A stretch of DNA of 64,000 nucleotides from Castor canadensis (lineage: Eukaryota > Chordata > Mammalia > Rodentia > Castoridae): NCBI RefSeq assembly GCF_047511655.1, contig NC_133394.1, positions 59,552,501 to 59,616,500 of the forward strand. The letters run 5' to 3'. A model generated the notes under the pieces. It was not told the origin of the DNA, made no database searches, and saw only the letters and a list, made by a program, of their open reading frames with translations. Both the position numbers and the translations under genes were made by a program. Positions 39,356 through 51,414 of this stretch are shown one piece after another; within the stretch, counting starts at the first letter, position 1, and each line of letters starts with the position of its first letter.

Positions 39356-41070
39356 TTCCCAATGCCCATTTCCAATCCTAGCGTGGAAGGAAAAGATATG
39401 CTGTAGCTGTCTTCCCAAGTGTGTGGGATATTTGATATAGGCTGTCAGAATTCAAATTTCAGTTCAGCCTCTACTAGCTGTGATATCTTGGCAAGTTGTT
39501 TACCTTGTAGAATGGCCAACACAGTGTTTGTACATGTTAAGTGTTCATTAATGATGTAGGATGCTACTGTTATTTTACCTTTCTGCATGGTGTTATTTCC
39601 TTCAGTGTGACTTACAGGAAACTCTGATAAAGTGATGACATTCATAACTAGTCCATCTCCCTGAACCTGTGCTTATTCAAAATACAAGTCTAAGTGGTTT
39701 GCTGGTTTTCTATATTTAATTTACAGTTTCTTGGTCATCCAGCATATTTTCCTCATCATAAGTTGAAGAGGGAGCAGAATTCAACCACAACCATCAGCAC
39801 TATTCTCCTGATTGTGCAAAAGTCTATAATTTTCCATGTATTTTTGTGAGAGCACTTCAACAACACAGTAATCCTGTACTGAAGTGCTTATCTATTGATC
39901 TTGTTGGTTTATAAAAGTGTTTTTATCTTGTTTCGTATTTGAAAAATTATTGGAAACAACAGGAGCCCTGTAACCTTGGAAATTTTAGTCTAACGAGGAA
40001 GAGAAACATTAAGCAGATATTCTTGCTAACAATACTTAGCAAGATTTGTGGTAAAGGTTTCAAGGAGATGAGTCTGGCCCAAAGTGGGAAAACAGTGGAG
40101 TTGGTGAGGAAAGCTTTTCGGAGTATCCGGGTTTATGTAGCATGTTCAGATGGGTGTGTGACCCATTGATTTCAGAGATTTTCACAAAGCTATTTCACAG
40201 AGCATAAATGGTTTTGTTCTTTCACCACATATCACTTAGTTGTTCCATCTGCCTGCATTTGAAATATATGTCACTAGCTCAAACTAATTTCTACCCTAAT
40301 TTTTATGTTCTTATTACTGGTGCCTTTATATTCTACTCCTCAAGCCTGCTTCCTCCCCCACCATAATTCCTGCTATCCTCCCAAGTGTTTCTTCATCTCC
40401 ATTCTCCCTGATAATGACCTTATGTCTGGATTCATACCACCTCCCATGGGATCACACCAGCAACCCCTTAGCTGGGCCTTTCTGGATGCTTCCTACTTCT
40501 TTGCTATGTACTATGTAGTGTGGACTCTGTCCATTTTACCACTATTTGCTCATGCCAGATGACACTGCTCCACTAATCATCTGAAAATATTTTTATGGTC
40601 TCTTTTTGTTCAAATATATCCAATGATATTTCTGAGATAATAACCTTGAATTTCACAGTCACTTCCAAGGACATTCACTAATCCACAGGACTCTTTCAAC
40701 CAAATATTATTTCCAATTTTATCCCAACACATTGTGTCTTAGAATTAGTTTATTCTCACTCTCAGGTACTCACATTGAAGCCATTTTATTTCTTTAGCCT
40801 AGCCAGGGCATTTTGCCTGCTTTACTCTCCCCGTCTTTATATCCAAGCCCTGCCCGTCATCTCACGTACTCTGTAGGTACCATGGATCTTAGGAACTGTC
40901 ACTGACATTCCTAAGCTTTTTTTAATCTCTCTTTCTCTCTCTTTCTTCTATATCATAAAGTTTTACCACATGAATCATAACTTATTGTATGCAACAAATT
41001 GTTAGCTGTTGTTTCACAGTTTCATTCCCCTTGAGAGAGTCATCTTTATAGAGGAAGAATCATTTCTCTT

Positions 41071-41700
41071 TAAAAATGTTTTTATTAGTATATGATAATT
41101 ATACAGGGGGTTTCGTTGTGACATTTCCATACATACTTATATTGTAACCTGGTTTGGTTCATCCCCTCCCCCCCATTATTCTTCCTCTTCCCCAACTCCC
41201 CTTCTTGAAATGACTTCGACAGGTTTCAATGTTCCATATTCACACATGTATAGGAAGTATCTCAACCATATTCATCCTCCTTTACCCTCCCCCTCCTACA
41301 ATTACCCTCCCCTTAACATGACCTGTTTTACATTTCTGTCCTTGTCTGTTCATTGTTAGTGATGTTTTGCCTTGGTATTCTACCCATAAATATATTATAT
41401 TTTAATCAGTCTAACCCCCTCTTTTCTCTTCCTTACCCTTTTCCCCCTACCTTGCATTGTCCAACAGTTTTCAGAGCATTTCATTGTGCCTGTTCCTACA
41501 TAGCTGTAGTTCAATATTATCCACTGTCTATCATTCTTTTCTTCTTTCCCACCTGCCTTATTCTCCTCTAATCGTCCCATTTTTGGAAACATGTTATATG
41601 GAGATATGTGTGTGTGTGTTTAAGTATATATGATAATATTTGTATTTCGATCTGTCTTACACACATAAGAGAAAACATGTGACTTTTGTCTTTCTAAGCC
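41071..41700 (-). mobile_element. L1 3' UTR (antisense)
   Basis: The plus strand reads 'tacagggggtttcgttgtga', 'catttccatacatacttata', 'tggttcatcccctccccccc', then long C/T-rich blocks, ending near 'aaaacatgtgacttttgtct' and 'ttctaagcctggctta'. These match the 3' UTR and start of the ORF2 end of a rodent L1 in antisense. Imperfect flanking repeats AGGAAGAATCATTTC (41052-41066) and AGAAGGAATCATTCC (41708-41722) may be its target-site duplication. Confidence 0.75.
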
Positions 41701-42550
41701 TGGCTTAGAAGGAATCATTCCTAATGTGACCTCTCTGGTACCGTCAGCACTGAGTACAGTGGTACTACTCCCAAAGTAGCTGTTCAATAAATACCTGATG
41801 GCTGATTGCAGAATGATTAACTGGTAGGTAATTTTTGTGAGTAAAGATTTGTATCTATCACAAATATTAGATTCATCACATGTTGGGCTGCTGTGATTTT
41901 ATTTACTTAGTAATCAATAAAATAGACACTAAATCCAGTAAATTTTTGAGTAACTACAACCATATTAATAGTCATGTGTAACCTGAAAAGGTAACTTTAC
42001 AGCATTAGAATAAAGTAGAATTTTCAAATTAACCTATAAGCATAAATGTGCCAATGCATTCAATAAATTCCAATAGTCATTGATTGCTTACTCCATGCCT
42101 GGCACTAGGGGTGCAATGATAGACAAAAGGGCCATCCACTCTACCTTCTTAGCTTTCAGGCCAACAGGAAAGATGATTTTAAGAAAAATTTTAATTATAA
42201 TTACAGTAATAAGTGCCAAAGAGAGGCACTTTTCACAATGATCATGTGTACCCACTGGTTCTTTCCAAGTTTGAAAAATTAAAGGAATTTTTACAGGGGA
42301 ATTTGTGGATAAGCTTAATTTTCCACACCCATGTGTCCTACTGATAAACCCACTCAATAAGGGCTCAGAGGTCTGTACCTTTGCCTCTGTCTTCTGCTAT
42401 AGTGCTATGCCCCCAAGGAAAAGAAGTGAAACATAGCAGAGAATGGGAAGAAGCTATTTATAGATAAGGTTGTGGTATTAACAGAAAATTCTAAGAGTCC
42501 ACACCACAGATTTAAATTGGCCATGGCCAAGTGTGTTGTGTATTAAAAAG

Positions 42551-42670
42551 GTCTGCAGAGAAGTTGGTTGTGGTCATTCAAGCCTGTAATCCCAGCAATG
42601 GGAAGGCTGAGGCAGGAGAATCTTGAGATTGAGGTCAGCTTGGGCTATTTGGCAAGACCCTGTCTAGGTT
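42551..42670 (+). mobile_element. B1-type SINE
   Basis: B1 landmarks in order: 'tcattcaagcctgtaatccc', 'agcaatgggaaggctgaggc', 'aggagaatcttgagattgag', 'gtcagcttgggctatttggc', 'aagaccctgtct'. The tRNA-derived half is missing. Confidence 0.85.
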
Positions 42671-45353
42671 TGCAGAGAACAAGAGAATCTTAATGTATCC
42701 ATTTAAATACGATGTTAGGGCAAACCCTAACCTCAAAGACATTCAGTGGAATTACCTTTGGTATTAGAATAAAACTTGAGGCATCTAATATAAAAGAAAT
42801 ATCCTTTGGCATTTATACCTGCTAACAGAAAAGGTAAATTTGATGGATTCTAATATCTGCTATAAATAGTGAGAGCAAATACTCCTGACCTCTCAGTTCA
42901 TCACTTCTGACAATTGGAACAAACTGAAATACTGCCAACAGAAATGCAAAGTGTGTTGCTATATTTTATATCCAGTCAAAAAAATTCACAGCTAAAATCA
43001 AAACACATACATGGAAAGATGTGATATTTTGTTTCCTGCCATTATCTTGCAGAAGATTATGTTCATAACCATGTATACAACTTTAAAACACAATTACTCA
43101 CCAAAAGAAAATAACTACAGTTAACAACTCTAAGTTGTCTGTTTAGTTTTTTGTTGGCTTAAATTTCACCTAAACCTGTAACTAGCATGCTTTAATAGCA
43201 GAATGTTCTTCTTTATATTCCATTGATTATAGAGCACGTCAGATCACTTGATGGCATTTTCCCTGGCAGAGCGATGCTGTGTGTGCACCTCACATGGCAT
43301 GTCAACCGAAACGTTCCTCAGACTTATCCCTTCCCTCTGTCCTCCCTTTTCTGTGATCATTAACATTTCAGCATTACATTGTGAGAAATGCATCAACATT
43401 GGCTTGCAAGACTCAGCTTTCTGAGACAGCTCTATGTTATCTTCCAGGTTATTCATTAATTCTAACTCTTTACCATACTTTCCGGTAAATCAGAAAGTTT
43501 AATGTTTCCCTATTAGCTTTCACAGTCATAAAGTTCTGTGCCATCAAATCTCCCTGTCATCTCTGTAAGCAGTTCCTAGTCAAATTGTTGTTTAATATTC
43601 TTCACCATTTCTTTCAGTTTTCATTCATGTCCCTTGCCCAATGTTGTACTCACTGCTATCTCTATAACCTTGTCTAAATCTCACATGTGTGTTTGAATTC
43701 CCATCATCCTTTAGGGAACTCCCCAGTCCTATCCTCCCAGAACATTTTACAGATTCCCCACTTGTTACAGTCTTTTTCTTTGTTCATCTCATTACAGTCA
43801 CGTGTCCTTAATTTATAGCCATAAATGATCACCCTTGTCATTGTCTATGCTTTAAAATTCAAGACCTTTTAAAGAAATTCACCATGCTTAACATGTATAT
43901 TTTAAACAGAAAAATAGCTACCCCATAAATATTTGAATGAACAACATAGATGCCCTAAAGATGTGAATGAATAAACTATAACATATAATTTACAAAATAA
44001 ATATCACAAATATCCTGTAGTTATATTACAGAATATATTCTTCACAAAGATAAACATATATTATTCAAAGTATTAATCACTGCTTACTTCATAAGTGAAT
44101 AGTACAGAATTTTAAATCTAGCATTCGTTAATAGTGGTAATTTATTCCAACATTTTATTTGGAAGGTATGAGTCTAAAATGCTACAATTAAGAAGCAGAG
44201 GTGCAACAAACCCTAAACTTATGGTAAACACCAAATACAGTGCTTCCTGCCACTTTTTATCTTGCCAGCTACTTAGCTTGTCCTATGAACAATGGCAAGA
44301 CATTTCTTAATTTTTTTATGATCTGTGATATTTCTTTGCACAGTGCCAGGGACGTAAGACTCTACTAAACTTTTGTTCTAAGAAACAAATGCCTGTGCTT
44401 CTTTCTTACTATTTTTCAAAGTTACTAAATTTCCAATAGTTACTAAGACTTGAAAGGAATTTGGAATTATTACAAAACAAGGCATTTCTTGTGACTTCAC
44501 AACTATTTTCATTATGCTTTTAAAATGCTTTATAGGATGTTTTCATATGATTACTGAGCTCTTTGTTCAATAGTAGAAATAGAATGTACAGAAAGTGAAT
44601 CTGTCAGTAAACATTCTGCAATGCACGATGCCTGAATGCATCCATAATACAACAGAGCCAAAGGAGACTGGGGAGTGTTTTATTCCTCATATTCATCTCA
44701 CCACATGACTGCTCCGAATTTTGAAAAACTTAACTAGGTAAATATTCACTCTAAAATGATCAGTTGGGTTGTGGAACCATATGTGCATTTAAAAGGGTTT
44801 TTTCTAATGAAAGTAACTATTATAGGTTGTTTCTCTAATGAATTTGAAATGTATATTGAGTAACAAAATTCCTTGTGTTAACAACTTTCTAGAAAAGAAA
44901 AGGACTATCATTTTAATTGTGGAACTTAGTGAAACATACCCAAACTTTTATAAACTTTCAGTACATGTAAGTGAACACACATGTTTGATCATACATTACA
45001 TGATGCATATCTTGATGACAGAAAACAGCAGTATATGGCTCAGGCAAACTCTCTGTGGTGTCAGAGGTCTGTGATATTATCTACCAAGTTTGATGCAGAG
45101 CTCAAAGAGCAAAAGAAAATTCCTGATTAGCTCAATTATTTTTTTCTGTTCAGTGGAGTCACTTTCCTCATCTCATCCCTCTCATGTCCTCAACCACATC
45201 TGAAAGAGGTTTTCTAATTTCCTTCAAGCCAGTTCATCTGTCCACTAGTCTGCCACTTATCAGGGTCAATAAGATTTAAAAAAAAAAGCTTGCACATTCT
45301 AGTGCTAGGCACTGAATATTTCATATTCTATTCTATTTTTTTCTATTTTTCAG
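42671..45353. other. Intron 1 3' end, no recognised features
   Basis: About 2.6 kb with no named repeat except a possible MIR scrap ('agtgctaggcactgaatatt', 45301-45320) just before the splice acceptor. The T-rich polypyrimidine tract at 45328-45350 serves the acceptor. Confidence 0.45.
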
Positions 45354-45378
45354 ACTCTATTTCCTGTGAGTCCTGATC

Positions 45379-45411
45379 ATGCAATACAGATGTGCTGCAA
45401 TGGTGACATAA
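45379..45411 (+). promoter_or_regulatory. Upstream ORF in NDST3 5' UTR
   Basis: A ten-codon ORF (ATG at 45379-45381, TAA at 45409-45411) lies in the exon 2 5' UTR upstream of the main start. It has a second internal ATG at 45400. Such uORFs commonly dampen translation of the main frame; that role here is inference. Confidence 0.5.
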
Positions 45412-45996
45412 ACTATTGCCTGAGGCTGAAAAAATAGCTGAAACACCATCGTTTGTTTTACATTTATGGTGCTTCTCTCAAAAATAGTCAAGGAAAGGAT
45501 ATACAACATGAGTTTTATCATGAAGCTTCACAGACACTTTCAAAGGACAGTTATTCTGCTTGCCACTTTTTGTATGGTGAGCATTGTTATTTCTGCTTAC
45601 TACCTGTACAGTGGCTACAAACAGGAAAGTGAACTCTCTGAAATGACTTCAGAAGTGGATTGTGGTGACCTCCAACACTTGCCATATAGGCTGATGGACA
45701 TGAAGTCAGCAAGGCTTTCTGATGCCTCAAGGACAGATCCCATAGTCTTAGTGTTTGTGGAGAGCCAGTACTCACCGCTTGGCCAAGACATCATTATGAT
45801 TCTAGAGTCAAGTAGATTCCAATATTACATTGAAATTGCTCCTGGAAAAGGAGATCTTCCGGCACTTACAGACAAAACTAAAGGCAAATATATTCTCATT
45901 ATTTATGAGAATATTTTAAAGTATATAAATATGGACTCCTGGAATCGAAGCCTTTTAGATAAATACTGTGTCGAATATGGTGTGGGTGTCATTGGA

Positions 45997-45999
45997 AGA
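45997..45999 (+). other. NDST3: Site of ~19-bp net deletion in NDST3 exon 2
   Basis: After the codons for GVIG (to 45996), paralogues continue with FHK and a few more residues before the stretch that reads QNFQIKGF here. Only two bases of that interval remain. Relative to my memory of the family the net loss is about 19 bp (3n+1), shifting the frame. The exact size needs an alignment. Confidence 0.75.
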
Positions 46000-46400
46000 A
46001 GCTACAGAACTTTCAGATAAAAGGTTTCTCTTTTTCCATATATGGAAACCTTGCAGTAAAAGATTGCTGTATTAATCCTCATTCTCCATTGCTTCGTGTG
46101 ACCAAATCTTCCAAGCTTGAAAAAGGTTCTTTACCTGGAACTGACTGGACAGTTTTCCAGATTAATCACTCAGCCTACCAACCAGTGATATTTGCCAAAG
46201 TAAAGACCCCAGAAAACCTTTCTCCTCCCATATCTAAAGGTGCTTTTTATGCCACTATCATACACGACCTAGGGCTCCATGATGGAATTCAGCGAGTTCT
46301 TTTTGGAAGCAACTTGAACTTTTGGCTGCACAAGCTGATCTTCATTGATGCTATCTCCTTCTTGTCAGGAAAGAGGCTGACATTGTCCTTGGACAGGTAC

Positions 46401-46403
46401 ACC
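46401..46403 (+). other. NDST3: Site of one-base deletion in NDST3 exon 2
   Basis: After the LSLDRY codons (to 46400), the family continues with [14 protein letters not shown]. Here that sequence is found one base out of frame, starting at about 46402. A single base missing from an ATC-like codon explains it. Confidence 0.8.
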
Positions 46404-47689
46404 TTGTGGACATTGATGATATATTTGTGGGAAAGGAAGGAACGCAAATGAACACCAATGACGTTAAGGTAAGACTCTATTATCTCAAGGTTTCAAAGTT
46501 TAGTTCATCTTTCAGCAGGGTTAACACCTTCCTGTTTTATACTGGGACAAAGGTGTTTCCTAGAACATGTAACTTCTGTTTTATTGGGAATCTCTAGGAC
46601 AAGCTGGGATAATTGGCTACCACATCTCTCATCCTAGTAGATAATATATTTCCCTCTGAATAAAGAAAACTGAAGCTTATATTAAGAGTATGGCAAGATC
46701 TTGAAATGGTTTCCTGTGTGTATTTATAGCAACAAAGTATAAATCATTTTGTTTAGTTCCTTCTTAGAAACTACCTACTGTAGAAAACTGTTGCTAACCT
46801 AAGAAAATCCATTTAAATATGAAATCAAGCGAATTTGTTTTACTGAAAATAAGTGCTCTCACAAATTTTCAGGAATTACAGATCTCATATCAAGTTAGAT
46901 GTTTTTGAAAATCTAATATGCATCTCATTTTCTCTTATCATATATTTGAAACTCTGCAAAACAGGGAGAGCTGTGACTGTATAAGCATATTTATTCACAC
47001 ACAATGTAAGGGTTTAACTTGATTTCAGTGAACACTTCTGGTACATTCATGAAGCCCATTGTGCTGCATTTAAATTGTATTATATTTCTTAGTGTAAAAT
47101 TGCTTCCCTTAACCAGGAAGCAATCATTTAAAGACAGCTTGGTATTATTATGAATTGGTTATATTATATAAACAACTAGTTGTTTAATATTAATGAAAGT
47201 CAAAATTAAAGTTATCTACATTTATCTGAGTTTCCTATTCAAAATGCTATAGGAATCTATCTCTGTTATACTTCATGTTGATTTCTCATAAAAGTGAGGG
47301 GCTTTTGATATACAACTTTTATTCCCTACAGCTTTGACCTTTTGGTGAGCATCTAGAACTAAATTAGATATTTAAAAAATCATCTTAAATACTGCGTCAT
47401 TTTTCTAGTCACTAAGTATCTGGCAAATAATAGCAATTTTCACTACACTAGTTAAATAAGCTAAAAATATCAGAAGGACCACTTAGCATTACTTACTATG
47501 GAGAGTGTGAAGACTAACAAGAAAAAAGAGTTCCACATTCCTGACAAGATTTTAACTCAATAGAAATTAATTAATAAAGGAGCTGTATTTATAACATGTA
47601 TATAAAATGATAAACCATGGTCTCCTCCCTTTAGAAAAGAGGACAGGAAAGAATACAAACATAGAAATACATATGATGCTTGCATCATA

Positions 47690-48760
47690 TGCTCAGTTCT
47701 TGATGTTCATGCCATATGCTGGGCACAGAGGCAGGCACAAGGGAAACAAAGATAAAGTACAGCTCCCTTCATAATGAATTTACTCTTTTGTGACGGAGAT
47801 AAACAGAAAGATGGCTTGCAACATGGTAAGGTAAAAGTATCTACGTGATCCTATATAAAAACTGCTGTGGGAAACACTGTTACATGGTGAGTACAGTGGC
47901 ACCATGTAACAGACACTATAAGTAGGCAGGAAAGAGTTTGAAGGCAAGAGTACAGTGGGGTGATGGCTATAATTTAGACTAAACATGGCAAGCTCTGAAA
48001 CTAGGAAATGTGAGTAAGGTTGGAGGAATAAAGACAATTTAAACATTATTTAGGAGTTAAAACTAAAATGATTTAGTAATTCAGTGGAGGTGAAAGAGAA
48101 TGTAAGGTCAAAGATGACATTAGGATTTTTGGCAGAGGTGAACCATTAATGATAATACCAATAGCAAAGAGGAGGAGCATAATAGTGGAGATCATTACAG
48201 TTTATAATAAAAATTTTAGCTTTATTGAATTGCATATAAGGCACTATAAGAGCTGTTTCATAGGTTGTTGGCTCACAAGAAAAATTTGGGTAACGAGTAC
48301 AGATTTGAAAGTCATCATCCTATAGGGAGTGGTTAACAACATGGAAGTGTGTGAAATCAGCCAGGAAAAGATTTGTAGAGTAATAAGAAGAAGAGGATCA
48401 AGTGTAGAATTTTTAGGGAAATCATCTTTTAGAAAATAAGTAAAGGGAGATAACCCATGTATAAGTGGTTAAAGGAACAGTCAGAAACCAGGAATCTGTG
48501 TTGCTGTAGAAGATGGGAATGAAGAGCTTCAGCTAAGTGGCTGGACCAGCAGTCCCAAATCCACCAGCAGAGTACTGGCCAGTCTCCTGAGGGAAATGTT
48601 GAAGGTCATTGACAACTCCTGCAAACCTCATGTGTGTGGAGTGATAGAGACAGAAGCCAGTTACAGTACGTTCAGGAATGAACTAAGAGGTCAAGATGAG
48701 AAAAAAGAGAGTATAGAGTACTCAGTGGAGAAATTTTGATATGAAAGAGGGAAGAGAAAG
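47690..48760 (+). repeat. Ancient mammalian interspersed repeat, copy 2
   Basis: It starts with 'gccatatgctgggcacagag' and 'aaacaaagataaagtacagc'. It continues with a tail resembling the other copies: 'tgaaagtcatcatcctatag' and 'ggaaaagatttgtagagtaa'. Same orientation and landmark order as 37990-38960 and 61390-62700. Family not assigned. Confidence 0.5.
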
Positions 48761-51182
48761 TTAGACAGCGCTGGCAGTGGACTAGTGATAAGCTGATTAA
48801 CCATCCTGGTTTGCCCAGGACTGAGAGTACTTACTACTAAAACACAGAGAATCCCAAGTTAATTAGGAGTGGCCTAATTAAAACAGGGAAAGAAAGATCA
48901 AGGATTTGGTCATCAATAGTGCATAATTAATAGAAATATTTTAATCAAGTCCTTTCATTTAACTGTTACCTTTATGAGCAAATATTTTCTCTATTCGAAG
49001 TGTTAGGAAAATTGAAAAGAATTTGAGAAAATTGAAAAAAAAAATCTAAAGTGGTATTTTTATTAGTCTAGTCATAGGCAAGCTATAGGAACCAAAGAAG
49101 AAAATTGTTTGAACAATTAGAGTATTTTTCCCAAAAAGAGCAGGACTAACTAAATAAAATTAAATGGAAGTCAGAAAGAGTGTGTGTGCATGTATATGCA
49201 CTTATGTGCTTTCTTGGACTACGGGACTGGTTTTGTGATGTTAAAAAATAAAATAAAATTCCCTGTCCTCTAGGATCTGTCCTCAGACTTTCAAGTCTAA
49301 ATCTACGGAATGGGTTTTTGGAGAGAAAAAGTGGTACTCCTATCATTAAAACATTTTAGTTTTACAAGAAGGCACAGGATGGTCCAATGCATGCTAATAA
49401 CCCATAGTCTCTTTCAGAAGTTTTCGCTCACTCTTGCGCTAAAATTCATATAGAACAAATTCATGTAACATTTGTGTCCCAAGACAAAAGAGAAGTGGAA
49501 TGGGAACATTCTGGAAAAGCTGATCTTGTAGGGTTTTACTGAACTTTCTGCAGTTGAATACTCTCAAAAAATAAAAGAGCATATGTGTCTCCCTCTCTCC
49601 CTCCTGTAACTCTCCCTCCATCACTTTCTGTAATACGCACACATTCCCTTTCTAACTTTAACAGCATCAGAACACAAATAACCACAACCAGTCACACCTC
49701 ACACCTGAGCACAATGAAGAATTATCTGTACCCCTTTCTGGAAGTACTCAGCAGCCCTCCCCCACACTACCCTAAACCTTTCCCACTGTTTACTTACATA
49801 TCAGCATTCCTTAATGTGCAAGTTTGTGATTAACCCTTTAAAGAAAAAAATATCACATTTTAAAAACAGCTTCATAAGAGAGAGCAAGCAGTTCTTAAAT
49901 CTTTAATATAATGTCATGAGCAAATTTATCATTATTTTCCTCTCTAACTGAAGATCCCAAAGAGCCTAGGGAAAAGAAAGTGCTAAAAATAGTAGGAAGC
50001 CAGAAAGCTGTGAGAAATAGTGGTATCAAGCTCAGAAGATAAACTTGGCTGATTTCTCAGTTTTGGCTTGGGGCTGACCCAGCAGGCTGTAACTGGAGTG
50101 TAAAGGTGAGCTCTGTGCTGCTTGACTTCACTTCTCATATGAATATTCACCACCCTAGCTAAGGCAAAGCCAGAGGCTTCATAAAATCAGTGAAAAGGGA
50201 ACTTAGCATACCAAATGTTTAGGGAAGTGGGGAGTTGCAATCAATTATTCTGTCATAAGTAAAAATAGAAAAGGAAACAAAAATTTCTTCAAATAGCTAA
50301 TTACGTATATGCTCTGTGTGAATGAATGTCAAGAATTATACACTGTATATAATACCAATCCTTTTCTTTTGTCCTTAATCCATATTTTTCTAATTCCTTC
50401 CTATTATCTCTGTGGTTTCTTATCTTTTATTTGTTGGTATCCATTTTAACTGTATAATATTGTGAAACATGTACATGTTTGATATCAATACTTTAAATTA
50501 TCTACAATGAATTCATAGCTATTTATAACATTACTCATGTACTTGACAAGAGCATATAGTCTCCAGCCAGGATATATCTATCAGCTCAGCTTTTTAAATG
50601 TATTTTCAAAGGTTCTACATTCTTTCTGGGTTTTCTTGTGGGGGGGGGTAAGACAGGTAATGAAAAAGAGGTATGTTTAATTCTCCAACTCTGATGATGG
50701 ATTGTAAATATTTCCTTGTTATTCTATCAGTTATTGCAGTATTTGGAAGCTATTTTTAGCGCATATGCTTTAAATTATATTTCATGTTTTATCATTCTGT
50801 GATTATCTTCTTTGTGCATGTGAAGGTAAATCCTCCTGAACAGAACTACATAAATAAGCAAGAAGCTTTGAAGAATTGGCTTTGGCTTCTCAAAGCCAAT
50901 TGCTGTTGAAATGAACCCTTTGTTCTGCCTTTATTATATTTGCCTTTACATCTGTTTTGACTAATATTTATTTGCTGTATGATCTTCCTTTTGGCTACTA
51001 TTTGAAAAGCATGACTTAATCTATTTTTATATATTTTCAGCCTCATTCAATCCTGTGTTTTTGCACTATAAATTAGTTTTGAAAACAACCTCTAGATAAG
51101 TTTTGCTTTTTGTTTGTTTTGGGGAGGGATTTTTTTGTTTTGTTCCTTTTTTGTGTGTATGGGGGGTTGTTTTTGGTGGTGG
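48761..51182. other. Intronic DNA without recognised features
   Basis: No exon or named repeat is supported. A C/T-rich patch lies at about 49590-49625 and a G10 run at 50640-50649. Confidence 0.45.
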
Positions 51183-51414
51183 TGGTAGATTTTATTTTGG
51201 CAGTACTGGGATTTGAACTCAGAGCCTCATACTTGTTTGCTGGGTAGGCAGTCGACCACTTGAGCTACACTCCCAGCCATTTTTTAAAGTTTTGTTTTTT
51301 TGTTTTTTTCCAGACATGGTCTTACTTTTTGCCCTTGTCAGCCTTAGACTGTGATCCTTCTACCTATCACTCCTTGATATCTGGGATTACAGGCATGAAT
51401 CATCACACCCTGCA
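51183..51414 (-). mobile_element. B1/ID composite SINE (antisense)
   Basis: The plus strand shows 'ggcagtactgggatttgaac', 'tcagagcctcatacttgttt', 'gaccacttgagctacactcc', 'cagacatggtcttacttttt', 'gggattacaggcatgaatca'. This is the reverse complement of the local SINE family. Confidence 0.88.

Larger units (their letters stand above)
32241..45353 (+). other. NDST3: Probable NDST3 intron 1
   Basis: The interval runs from the inferred donor at 32241 (GTAATC) to the acceptor ending at 45353 (a T-rich tract, then CAG). It contains no exon I can support. Recognised content is a poly-A run, MIR relics, an L1 3' end, SINEs, an old unnamed repeat and an L1 insertion, listed separately. The first ~3 kb (32480-35600) and the stretch 42700-45250 hold no repeat that I can name. 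The assignment depends on exon 1 being correct. Confidence 0.5.
45354..46468 (+). pseudogene. NDST3: NDST3 exon 2, first coding exon, frame-disrupted
   Basis: By memory of the family, this is exon 2 of NDST3, a Golgi type II membrane enzyme that N-deacetylates and N-sulfates glucosamine in heparan sulfate. The likely start is ATG 45508 ([11 protein letters not shown]), in the position and sequence expected for NDST3 rather than NDST1, 2 or 4. Residues about 14-35 form the hydrophobic anchor ([20 protein letters not shown]). The rest is the first part of the N-terminal deacetylase domain, with conserved blocks [35 protein letters not shown] and LDRY. The acceptor (T-rich tract, CAG at 45351-45353) and donor (AAG|GTAAGA at 46468/46469) are intact. 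The frame is broken twice, near 45997 and near 46401, and the first frame ends at TAA 46018-46020 after 170 codons. The sulfotransferase domain lies in exons beyond this window. Assembly error remains possible. It is not a processed copy, because it has introns on both sides. Confidence 0.9.

Noticed and set aside
45466-45507. ATG 45466 as the true NDST3 start
   Set aside because: The family start MSFIMK-type lies at 45508 with a better context. The 14 upstream codons resemble nothing in the family as I remember it.
45354-46468. Processed pseudogene of NDST3 or another NDST
   Set aside because: It has an intact splice acceptor and donor with intron sequence on both sides, no poly-A tail and no joined next exon. 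It is therefore the genomic exon itself. NDST4 and NDST1 fit the N-terminus less well.
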